Source: Erysipelotrichaceae bacterium
GTDB lineage: Bacteria > Bacillota_I > Bacilli_A > Erysipelotrichales > Erysipelotrichaceae
Length of the DNA: 5,078 bases
Direction: 5' to 3'
Assembly: GCA_017511325.1 (NCBI GenBank)
Contig: JAFWKS010000369.1
Span: 1 to 5,078 of the forward strand
Under the pieces are notes generated by a model, which was not told the origin of the DNA, made no database searches, and saw only the letters and a list, made by a program, of their open reading frames with translations. This document shows, one piece after another, positions 1 through 5,078 of this stretch (the first letter of the stretch is position 1; each line of letters starts with the position of its first letter). The position numbers were made by a program, and so were the translations under genes.

Positions 1-1480
1 AATAAGCACATATCAATATATATGTGCCAGATAACACTCCACATAATATACATTTTGCGAAAAATGATGTCCAATTTTTAACAACACACAACCCAGATAT
101 TCCATAAACTACATAGCATCCAAATAAAGTTAATATAAAGTATATGAGATTATATAAAAAATATTTCAATGGTGATTTTTTAAATAATTTATCATATGTT
201 ATACAGCTACATATTATGAAACTAGATATAAACGAAGTAATTATCGTTGAAAAAAGTATTCCGTTAACAGAAAAATAATGCCCAAGATAAAAATTAAGGA
301 TAAGATTCAGTATCATTTCCGCCAGAGAGAAGTATCTAAAATGCCACCACAATCCAGCAGCTTCTGAATATACTGACCTAATTTGTGATAACTGATTTAT
401 ATAAAAGTAAAGGCAAAACAGGCTCATAGAAAAATGTGACAGCATCAGTTTTTCACCTACCCACACTTTCATAAATGGTTGATATAAACAAAATAAACAA
501 ATGGTACAAAAAGAGTTTATACACTCATAATAAAAATCGAATTTGATATGATCCTCTTCATTTTTGTCAATGGAATTAGTGACTAAACTATTTCCAACTG
601 AAGCGGACATGGAATTAATTATAATCGACATAAAGCCACTAATTGAAGAAAAAATAAAGAAATAATTCGAATAAATTGTTGTCATTGATAAACCAAATAA
701 CGACGAGAGAATTATACTGTCAAAAGAATTTCTACATACCAAAGAAATTCTTCCGATTGCAATTCCGCCGATTTGTTTTGAAATATCTTTTATACCATTT
801 AATGAATATGAATATTTAATATTTAATTCTGGATAATAAGCATTTGATAAATGATTGATATATAGATTAAATAATAAAGTTGAAATTGGAATTAGAATGG
901 CAAACAGATAATAATTCGTAAAAAAATGTAGAATCAAGATTTGAAAAATGCCTTTGATAACATTTGCAATTAACTGACTCTTACTCACTAAATCGTTTCT
1001 TTGATAAACTATTAATATAGAATTTTTGTATCCATAACCAAAATAACTAATTACTGTATTTACTAAATAAATCCAAAATACGATGTAGATGTTTATGTCG
1101 CTAGGATACGTTCCCTTTATTAAATGTGGCAAAAACGGAGTTATTAACGCTCCTAAAATTAGAATGACAGAGCCAACAATTTTATATATGGTCTTATACA
1201 ATGCAACTTTGCATATTATCTGTTCGTAGTCGTTTTTTGCAACGGGCTCATACATGGAGTAAATAATGGCTGAAGAAAACCCTAATTCTGTAGCGCTTAA
1301 TACTTGCAAAATAGAAGAAAACAAACTACTTATTCCGGAGTATTCAACACCTAGTTTATAAATTAATAGTGTTTGAACAAAAAAAGGTATTACTAAAGAT
1401 ATAATCTTTCCGATAATTCCATATGTTATATTTCTTATTGTATTGTCCGTTCTGCTATATATTCTATTTTTGGTATTCAT
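1..1480 (-). CDS. Wzx-type polysaccharide/oligosaccharide flippase, C-terminus cut by window edge
   Basis: Reading the minus strand from the ATG at 1478-1480 gives an uninterrupted frame of 493 codons that leaves the window with no stop. The protein is highly hydrophobic, with about a dozen membrane segments (for example near residues 18-41, 100-118, 131-149, 171-188, 190-207, 265-290, 321-334, 350-362, 386-420, 439-468 and 475-493). The N-terminal part has the features of Firmicutes members of the MOP/PST flippase family: a short polar start, then GIIGKIISL, IYKLGVEYSG, LFSSILQVLS and ELGFSSAIIYSMYEP (residues 21-79). Members are usually about 470-520 residues, so only a short tail should be missing. 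The known role of the family is moving undecaprenyl-linked repeat units across the cytoplasmic membrane. The start overlaps the end of the upstream gene by 17 nt, and AAAAGG about 11 nt before the ATG can serve as ribosome binding site, so translational coupling is likely. The substrate cannot be read from the sequence. Confidence 0.9.
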   Translation of the reverse strand, partial: MNTKNRIYSRTDNTIRNITYGIIGKIISLVIPFFVQTLLIYKLGVEYSGISSLFSSILQVLSATELGFSSAIIYSMYEPVAKNDYEQIICKVALYKTIYKIVGSVILILGALITPFLPHLIKGTYPSDINIYIVFWIYLVNTVISYFGYGYKNSILIVYQRNDLVSKSQLIANVIKGIFQILILHFFTNYYLFAILIPISTLLFNLYINHLSNAYYPELNIKYSYSLNGIKDISKQIGGIAIGRISLVCRNSFDSIILSSLFGLSMTTIYSNYFFIFSSISGFMSIIINSMSASVGNSLVTNSIDKNEEDHIKFDFYYECINSFCTICLFCLYQPFMKVWVGEKLMLSHFSMSLFCLYFYINQLSQIRSVYSEAAGLWWHFRYFSLAEMILNLILNFYLGHYFSVNGILFSTIITSFISSFIICSCITYDKLFKKSPLKYFLYNLIYFILTLFGCYVVYGISGLCVVKNWTSFFAKCILCGVLSGTYILICAY

Positions 1481-2228
1481 CTTCAAAAATACCTTTTAGT
1501 CCAACCGGATTTATAGATACAATCTTTGTATCAGGATAAAACGCATTCGCAAACTCTTTTAATTCTAACCATTTTTTTATTGTCTTATTTGCAGAAACAG
1601 CTATTGCCAGATCTTTTTCATGAGTCTCAATTCTTTCTTTTGTTAGTTTTTTAGGTTGCACGTAATGCCCTTTTGATGCATCACATCCAACTAAATATAT
1701 GATTTTTGGATTAGTAAATAATAGTATCTGCATTGCAGATAGAGCAATATTAGGCATGTTTCCGATGGCCATTTTATCTATATCAGCTACAAATCTGCTA
1801 TCAAAACCGTCTCCAAAAATATAAGTATCGGTGTAATACCTTTTAGCATTGCATTTTATACTAAACGACTCAGGAATTTCTCTTTTATATGTTCCAATCT
1901 GATGGCCAAAGAATTTGATGCCTTTAAAATCTAATAACTCATCTTGAAAAAAATCAATGCCATCCCAATCATCACCTATGAAATAATCATATTTAATTCT
2001 TTCGTTCAAAAGGGCTCTGTTCAATGCGACATGAATACAATCTTCTATTGGAATATAATCGTTTAATGACGGACCCGCACCACAAAGGGCTATTTTTCTC
2101 CCCATATTACAGTTTTTAAATGCTTTAAATGTTTCGTTATTGCAAATTGAAGCAGCAACATTAATTGTAGTTATGTAAGCTTTGTTGCTAATTTTCCTAT
2201 TAATTAAACCTTTGATTCTTTTTAACAT
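1464..2228 (-). CDS. Rossmann-like DUF115/MptE-like or GT42-like polysaccharide-cluster protein
   Basis: This 254-residue soluble protein starts at the ATG at 2226-2228, which has a good AAGGAG site upstream. After a basic N-terminus (MLKRIKGLINRK), it shows a nucleotide-binding-type turn GAGPSLND (residues 50-57) following a beta strand, then ALNRA (68-72), DYFIGDDWDG (81-90), a central helix IALSAMQILLF (161-171), the strand and turn IIYLVGCDAS (176-185), and a C-terminal INPVGLKGIF (239-248). The order of GxGPSL, xNR, helix, IYLxGxD and a C-terminal N-P motif fits the MptE-like/DUF115 family found in surface-polysaccharide and flagellin-modification loci. It also recalls the layout of GT42 sialyltransferases such as Campylobacter Cst proteins. 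A role in glycan assembly or modification is inferred from this and from the overlapping flippase gene; the donor sugar is unknown. No signal peptide or membrane segment is visible, so it is probably cytoplasmic. Confidence 0.75.
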   Translation of the reverse strand: MLKRIKGLINRKISNKAYITTINVAASICNNETFKAFKNCNMGRKIALCGAGPSLNDYIPIEDCIHVALNRALLNERIKYDYFIGDDWDGIDFFQDELLDFKGIKFFGHQIGTYKREIPESFSIKCNAKRYYTDTYIFGDGFDSRFVADIDKMAIGNMPNIALSAMQILLFTNPKIIYLVGCDASKGHYVQPKKLTKERIETHEKDLAIAVSANKTIKKWLELKEFANAFYPDTKIVSINPVGLKGIFEDEYQK

Positions 2229-2607
2229 ATTTCTGTCTTGTCTCCTTATATACTATATTATCTCTTTATTCATGAAATCATACTGTTTTTGTTAGTGTGA
2301 TCAGCACTTTTCTAACTTCTTTATAATCCTTGTACAATTTTCGTGTACATTTCACTTCATAGTAAAATGTATTTCATCAATTTAAAACTAGATAAATTAA
2401 CATCATCAATATTGAAAGTACAATTATACTAAAAGGCAATCAATCAGATAAAAAAGATTTGTGATGAAAAAAGTTTTTAACCTTTAGAATCTGAACATTA
2501 GTTAAAAGAGAATGTACCGCAAAAAGGTATGGTTTTTTAGCGAATAAATAAATTTATAACTTTTCTGTCTGTAATATGTTTAAATACTATTCATTAGCTT
2601 TAAGTGT
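2229..2607. other. Gene-free AT-rich spacer
   Basis: No open frame of useful length is seen on either strand. The spacer should hold the promoter of the minus-strand polysaccharide genes. Visible structures are an imperfect dyad at 2291-2316 (GTTAG and CTAAC arms around AGTG/CACT), two copies of TGTACA 7 nt apart near 2333-2351, and a weak A/T stem at 2518-2542 (CGC-A-AAAA against TTTT-A-GCG) that might be a poor terminator after the ApeA-like gene. None of these is strong enough for a separate call. Beyond the stop at 2608, the minus frame of the upstream gene is broken by stops within a few codons, but it contains a stretch around 2440-2540 that may be decayed coding sequence. Confidence 0.6.
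2241..2247 (-). promoter_or_regulatory. Ribosome binding site for the DUF115-like gene
   Basis: On the minus strand AAGGAGA lies about 12 nt before the ATG at 2228. It is the clearest Shine-Dalgarno sequence in the window and supports that start. Directly upstream, minus-strand AT-rich hexamers such as TATAGT and GATAAT could be a -10 element, but no good -35 is found at the right distance, so a promoter is not claimed. Confidence 0.6.
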
Positions 2608-3162
2608 TTATTGATTTTGTTGGTTTCGGTTTTCGGTTTCTTTAGAAAACACGATCTTTAAAGTTGGATCATTATCTGAAATACTCTTTTTATGATCCTT
2701 AAAACTTTTCCTTACTGTTGAAAACTCATGTATTTCACAGCTCTCGTTTTCTATATTAATCGTATATACAACTCTGTTATATTTAATTTCGATTCTATCA
2801 TCATCTTCTAATATCAAACCGTAATTCTTCCATGATCCATTGATTGAACCGCCTATAAACTCTATTGCATTATACGAATCAAAAGAATCTCCTCCGGTAT
2901 TACTGATATCATCAATGTATAGCCAAGTATTTATTTTCTTTCTGATTTCTAATGGCTCTTTCCCTACATAGATTGATATCCTTTCTTTATTAAAAGCATA
3001 TCCATGAATAAATCCATTAACATCCGGTTCAATCTTTTCTTCATCACCAAATAAAAAGTTGTTATAGTCATAACCAACAAAAACTAACTGATAATTATCA
3101 AAAACAAAATCATATTTCTTGTCATCTGATTCTATGTATCCCAGAATAGCGTCTTTATTCAT
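2608..3162 (-). CDS. ApeA-like N-terminal (sensor) domain protein, probably truncated
   Basis: This is a 184-residue acidic protein with no membrane segment or signal peptide. An in-frame TAA sits immediately before the ATG at 3162, so the start is fixed, although no clear Shine-Dalgarno sequence is visible. The predicted content is mostly short beta strands: AILGYIESDDKKYDFVF, YQLVFVG, GFIHGYAFNKERISIYVG (50-67), INTWLYIDDI (77-86), YNAIEFIGGSING (97-109), RIEIKYNRVVYTINIE (123-138), a lysine-rich segment (151-159), then a SISDNDPTLKIVFSKE strand (160-175). This order, with a G-x-Y start, an IHGY...ISIYVG strand pair, a W, an F-x-G-G and a closing L-x-I-x-F strand, resembles my recollection of the ApeA N-terminal domain found in HEPN-type anti-phage proteins. 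Those proteins continue for some 200-300 residues into a HEPN nuclease with an R-x4-6-H motif, which is absent here. The gene is therefore either a remnant or a free-standing sensor module. The family assignment is from memory and tentative. The neighbouring IS ends 36 bp upstream of the start, so the native promoter has probably been lost. Confidence 0.5.
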   Translation of the reverse strand: MNKDAILGYIESDDKKYDFVFDNYQLVFVGYDYNNFLFGDEEKIEPDVNGFIHGYAFNKERISIYVGKEPLEIRKKINTWLYIDDISNTGGDSFDSYNAIEFIGGSINGSWKNYGLILEDDDRIEIKYNRVVYTINIENESCEIHEFSTVRKSFKDHKKSISDNDPTLKIVFSKETENRNQQNQ

Positions 3163-3198
3163 TTAATGTTTTCAATTTACTACTTTCTTCTTTTTTTA

Positions 3199-3225
3199 AT
3201 CGACCCATAAACGCAAATTGTTGAT
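3199..3225. repeat. Left terminal inverted repeat of the IS
   Basis: The 27 bp beginning ATCGACCCATAAACG and ending AATTGTTGAT are the exact reverse complement of 4398-4424. The inner end contains TTGTTG, which also fits as the -35 element of the transposase promoter. Confidence 0.92.
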
Positions 3226-3245
3226 ATCATGCATTGGTATATAAT
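3218..3245 (+). promoter_or_regulatory. Transposase promoter with -35 inside the terminal repeat
   Basis: A perfect TATAAT at 3240-3245 lies 16 bp after TTGTTG at 3218-3223. TATATA at 3238-3243 preceded by TGG could act as an extended -10 alternative. Transcription would start near 3252, about 118 nt before the transposase ATG and at the first base of inverted repeat A of the leader. Because the -35 lies in the left terminal repeat, transposase bound there would be expected to repress its own promoter (inference). Confidence 0.6.
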
Positions 3246-3251
3246 GAAAGT

Positions 3252-3384
3252 GCCAGACAAAACCAATATATATGTGAGAATAAGATGTTTTTAAGTAGGA
3301 TATCAGTCTTATAGTTTTGTCTGGCGATGAATCTCACCTGGTATCCTACTTAACAACAGTGAGAGATCTATGAAACGCCAGACA
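3252..3384 (+). promoter_or_regulatory. Structured transposase leader with mutually exclusive inverted repeats
   Basis: Repeat A (GCCAGACAAAAC, 3252-3263) is perfectly complementary to A' (3314-3325). C (TTAAGTAGGATA, 3291-3302) is perfectly complementary to C' (3342-3353). B (GTGAGA, 3274-3279) is complementary to B' (TCTCAC, 3332-3337). The order A-B-C-A'-B'-C' means these helices cross, as in an H-type pseudoknot. A' with the next base (3318-3326, TGTCTGGCG) also pairs with A'' (CGCCAGACA, 3376-3384) inside the coding start, and B' pairs with B'' (GTGAGA, 3359-3364). The A'-A'' and B'-B'' helices nest and enclose the GTGAGAG ribosome-binding region and the ATG at 3370. The two folds compete for A'. 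A role in limiting transposase translation is inferred. Confidence 0.6.
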
Positions 3385-4389
3385 CATGAATCATCTTACC
3401 GCAAGCTTTTTTCAAAACTTGAAGAAGGCTCTTTAAACTTAATCGAAGAGAATCTGATCAGAAGGATCAAGGAAGACTATGAGCATTTTCACACAAACGT
3501 CTTTAAACGCTTTGCGATCCTTTTGGAAGATCTGAACTTCAAGACATTCTGTCCGAATTGCGGATCATCAGATCTGGTGTCTTTCGGTCGCTCTGCTTCA
3601 GGCTCTCATCGCTACAGATGCAAGGACTGCAAGAAGACCTTTTCTACTTCTACCGGTTCCTTACTCCATTCCTCCAAGGTAAATATTGAAGCCTGGTTTG
3701 TTTTTCTAGAATGCGTCCTTTCCGGAACTTCAGTCAGGGCCGCCTCCATCGCTGCCAAAATAGCACCGAAAACTGGTTCTGAATGGATGAACAAGATTTT
3801 TGTTTCCTTAAAGGATTATCAGAAGTCCATACAGTTTTCTTCTCCCGTATATGTCGATGAGACCTATGTCCACGTGGACAAGAGTAAGATCTATCATACC
3901 GAGGAAGTCGGAAAGATCAAGAAAGTGAAGAAACTGCCCAGAGGCATATCAAGAAATATGATCTGTATTCTGGTGGCAACTGACAGTCACAGATCAATCG
4001 CCAAAATCCTTAACGAAGGAAGACCACAAAGGCTTAATGTGTTTAAGCAGTTCACTCCTCATATAAAAGAAGGAAGTCATATCATCGGCGATGAAGATAA
4101 CGCATTGACCTATACGGCAAATAAGTTTTCTCTTACAAGAACGATGTATAAATCAAATACCCAGGAAGCTTATGATAATCTTGAACCCGTTGATCAGCTG
4201 TGCGACAGGATAAAGTTCTTCATCGGCAAACACAGAGGCTTCAAAAAGGATCTTCTTCAGGATTATCTGAACCTGGTAATCTTCATTGACAACGAGAAAT
4301 CAGAAGATAAAAACCTCTACATAGTTACTGAAAAACTGCTAAAAAGAATCTTTTCTTACCATACAGATATCAAACATTCAGTAAAATAA
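3370..4389 (+). CDS. IS1595-family-like transposase with zinc ribbon and ISXO2-like DDE domain
   Basis: This 339-residue transposase has a helical N-terminus (1-58), a zinc ribbon with CPNC (Cys61, Cys64) and CKDC (Cys84, Cys87) separated by a basic GRSASGSHRYR segment, a helix-turn-helix-like stretch (about 104-145, SGTSVRAASIAAKIAPKTGSEWM compatible with a resolvase-like HTH), then the catalytic domain. The likely first acidic residue is Asp163 in YVDETYVH and the second is in IIGDEDNA (Asp241 or Asp243). The C-terminal signature KHRGFKKDLLQDYLNL (287-302) matches the HRG...YL.xYLN motif typical of ISXO2-like DDE domains. The third catalytic residue cannot be assigned with certainty. Length and architecture fit the family. 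The ATG at 3370 has only a weak GTGAGAG ribosome site 4-5 nt upstream, which lies in the leader fold. It catalyses cut or copy of the element at its terminal repeats. No frameshift or stop is seen. Confidence 0.87.
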   Translation: MKRQTHESSYRKLFSKLEEGSLNLIEENLIRRIKEDYEHFHTNVFKRFAILLEDLNFKTFCPNCGSSDLVSFGRSASGSHRYRCKDCKKTFSTSTGSLLHSSKVNIEAWFVFLECVLSGTSVRAASIAAKIAPKTGSEWMNKIFVSLKDYQKSIQFSSPVYVDETYVHVDKSKIYHTEEVGKIKKVKKLPRGISRNMICILVATDSHRSIAKILNEGRPQRLNVFKQFTPHIKEGSHIIGDEDNALTYTANKFSLTRTMYKSNTQEAYDNLEPVDQLCDRIKFFIGKHRGFKKDLLQDYLNLVIFIDNEKSEDKNLYIVTEKLLKRIFSYHTDIKHSVK

Positions 4390-4397
4390 GGGAATCC

Positions 4398-4424
4398 ATC
4401 AACAATTTGCGTTTATGGGTCGAT
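4398..4424. repeat. Right terminal inverted repeat of the IS
   Basis: ATCAACAATTTGCG...GGGTCGAT is the exact reverse complement of 3199-3225. It begins 9 bp after the transposase stop codon. Beyond the shared 27 bp the inner sequences of the two ends diverge at once (ATCATG on the left, GGATTC on the right strand). Confidence 0.92.
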
Positions 4425-4476
4425 AAAAAACCATCTGTCATCACTTTCGCTTAACTGTGTGTGACAACAGATGGTT
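4425..4476 (-). terminator. Rho-independent terminator reading leftward into the IS end
   Basis: The arms AACCATCTGT (4429-4438) and ACAGATGGTT (4467-4476) pair over 10 bp. A 2x2 internal loop follows, then four more pairs (TCAC with GTGA). Read on the minus strand, the stem is followed directly by TTTTTT (4425-4430, sharing two bases with the stem), which is the classical intrinsic terminator form. It would stop transcripts coming from the right before they enter the IS. No T-run follows on the plus strand, so it is a poor terminator for the transposase mRNA, although the stem would still form there. Confidence 0.65.
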
Positions 4477-4774
4477 ATCATATACACTGAGATTTAATTA
4501 TTTCCACTGTCTACTTGACAGGGAAGGTCACATGCAAGTTAAACTTTTGATTTACCATTTCAGGCAGTCTTTTATTTCTTGCAAAACATCTCTCTTGGAA
4601 TCTACTAAACGTTATCTGGAAATATCTTTTTTTTCAACTTCTTCAATAGCTTCTCAAATGTAACTTGTTTTATCATGTTATTAACTCATAGGTAATAATT
4701 CGATACCTTGAATAACAATACCACACCTATTGATAAGTGATATTTTAGTTTTTTGTAATATTGAAAAGATATAG

Positions 4775-4802
4775 GAAACTGTTCAGATTCATTAACAGTT
4801 TC
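4775..4802. repeat. Perfect 9-bp inverted repeat (hairpin)
   Basis: GAAACTGTT (4775-4783) and AACAGTTTC (4794-4802) form a perfect stem with a 10-nt loop, extendable by a G-U and an A-T pair. The plus-strand continuation TTCTTGTTT is only loosely T-rich, so this is at best a weak terminator. It may equally be an operator or a remnant. Confidence 0.5.
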
Positions 4803-4845
4803 TTGTTTATGTAATGCCCGCTTCTGTTTCTATCAGCAGACTTGT

Positions 4846-4862
4846 TAAAACCTCAGGTTTTA
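4846..4862. repeat. Palindrome TAAAACCT-C-AGGTTTTA
   Basis: The two 8-bp arms are perfectly complementary around a single central base. The form suits a dimeric DNA-binding protein better than an RNA hairpin, because the loop would be one base. No gene nearby can be linked to it. Confidence 0.4.
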
Positions 4863-5078
4863 GCTTTTGTCGTTGCTTATAAGGATTTTGTATATTTATC
4901 CAATTTATAACCCATCAAAATTTTCACCTTCTTTGATAAGATTCTGTTTGGATGAAAGGGAAAGTTCATTATTTAGCTTGTGTATAATAATAGTACTACA
5001 ATATTTTAAACATATGTGTAGCTACAGCATTCTTCTATCTAACCAACAATATAGATTCCTTAATTTCTATTTTTTTAT

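Larger units (their letters stand above)
3199..4424 (+). mobile_element. IS1595-family-like insertion sequence, complete (about 1.2 kb)
   Basis: A single intact transposase gene is bracketed by perfect 27-bp terminal inverted repeats, giving an element of 1226 bp from repeat to repeat. Outside each repeat lies a T-run reading inward (TTTTTTTA on the left, TTTTTT on the right strand), so the true repeats could be a few bases longer with one mismatch. IS1595 elements normally make an 8-bp target duplication, but the bases outside the two ends (TTTTTTTA on the left, AAAAAACC on the right) do not match in direct orientation. The element is visibly richer in G and C than the DNA on both sides and uses more CTG, GTC and ATC codons, which is consistent with recent arrival. 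The transposase frame is undamaged, so the element may be active. Confidence 0.85.
4477..5078. other. Right flank without a convincing gene
   Basis: Both strands are broken by frequent stops and no frame shows recognisable protein motifs with a ribosome binding site. The longest plus frame (4457-4663, GTG start inside the terminator hairpin) has no family features. On the minus strand a few short stretches look protein-like (for example KLNNELSLSSKQNL near 4940-4985 and VTFEKLLKKLKKK near 4630-4670), as expected for a decayed gene, but no family can be named. The stretch also carries the hairpins at 4775-4802 and 4846-4862. Confidence 0.6.

Noticed and set aside
7..26. Inverted repeat CACATAT / ATATGTG
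   Set aside because: It falls in the flippase coding frame and is AT-rich, so chance is the simplest explanation. The shared CAATATATATGTG with the IS leader near 3264-3276 is likewise likely to be chance.
2225..2420. CRISPR-like or iteron-like array
   Set aside because: Short recurring words such as GTACAATT and TGTACA occur two or three times without regular spacing or spacer structure.
3612..3794. Minus-strand open frame of 60 codons
   Set aside because: It lies wholly inside the transposase gene on the opposite strand, has no ribosome binding site and shows no family features.
4457..4663. Plus-strand open frame of 68 codons with a GTG start
   Set aside because: The start is inside the terminator hairpin with no ribosome binding site, and the composition (many S, F, L, K) looks like random AT-rich DNA.
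4500..5000. Minus-strand fragments resembling pieces of a decayed IS4/IS1634-type transposase (for example EGENFDG, RNKRLPEMV)
   Set aside because: The fragments are short, lie in different frames and contain no catalytic motif; the similarity is from memory and too weak for a pseudogene call.
1..5078. tRNA, rRNA or riboswitch genes
   Set aside because: No cloverleaf, conserved rRNA core or known riboswitch signature was found on reading either strand; the only structured RNA candidate is the IS leader.

Overview
The window is AT-rich DNA from what is most likely a low-GC Bacillota (Firmicutes) host, perhaps a gut-associated lineage. The grounds are the A/T-ending codons, the AGGAG-type ribosome binding site, a Firmicutes-style polysaccharide flippase and an IS1595-type transposase. 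No rRNA or tRNA is present to place it more exactly.

Layout. (1) From the left edge to 2228, on the minus strand, are two overlapping genes from the end of a surface-polysaccharide (capsule or exopolysaccharide) cluster: a Rossmann-like protein of DUF115/MptE-like or GT42-like appearance (1464-2228), then a Wzx-type oligosaccharide flippase (start at 1480) whose C-terminus runs off the window edge. (2) 2229-2607 is a gene-free AT-rich spacer. (3) 2608-3162 (minus) is a 184-residue acidic beta-rich protein. It resembles the N-terminal sensor domain of ApeA/HEPN-type abortive-infection proteins but has no C-terminal effector, so it is probably a truncated defence gene. (4) 3199-4424 is a complete insertion sequence with 27-bp perfect terminal inverted repeats and one intact plus-strand transposase carrying a zinc ribbon and an ISXO2-like DDE domain. 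(5) 4425-5078 has no convincing gene. It holds a strong minus-strand terminator directly against the IS right end and two further hairpins.

How the parts relate. The two polysaccharide genes are translationally coupled and would act together, one modifying or building the repeat unit and the other moving it across the membrane. The IS lies 36 bp upstream of the ApeA-like start codon and so separates that gene from any native promoter.

The most interesting structure is the IS leader (about 3252-3384). Three inverted-repeat pairs occur in the order A-B-C-A'-B'-C'. A' and B' can instead pair with downstream copies that bracket the transposase ribosome-binding region and start codon. This looks like an RNA switch between a pseudoknot and a sequestering hairpin that controls transposase translation. 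No 8-bp target duplication flanks the IS, so the two flanks may not have been neighbours originally.
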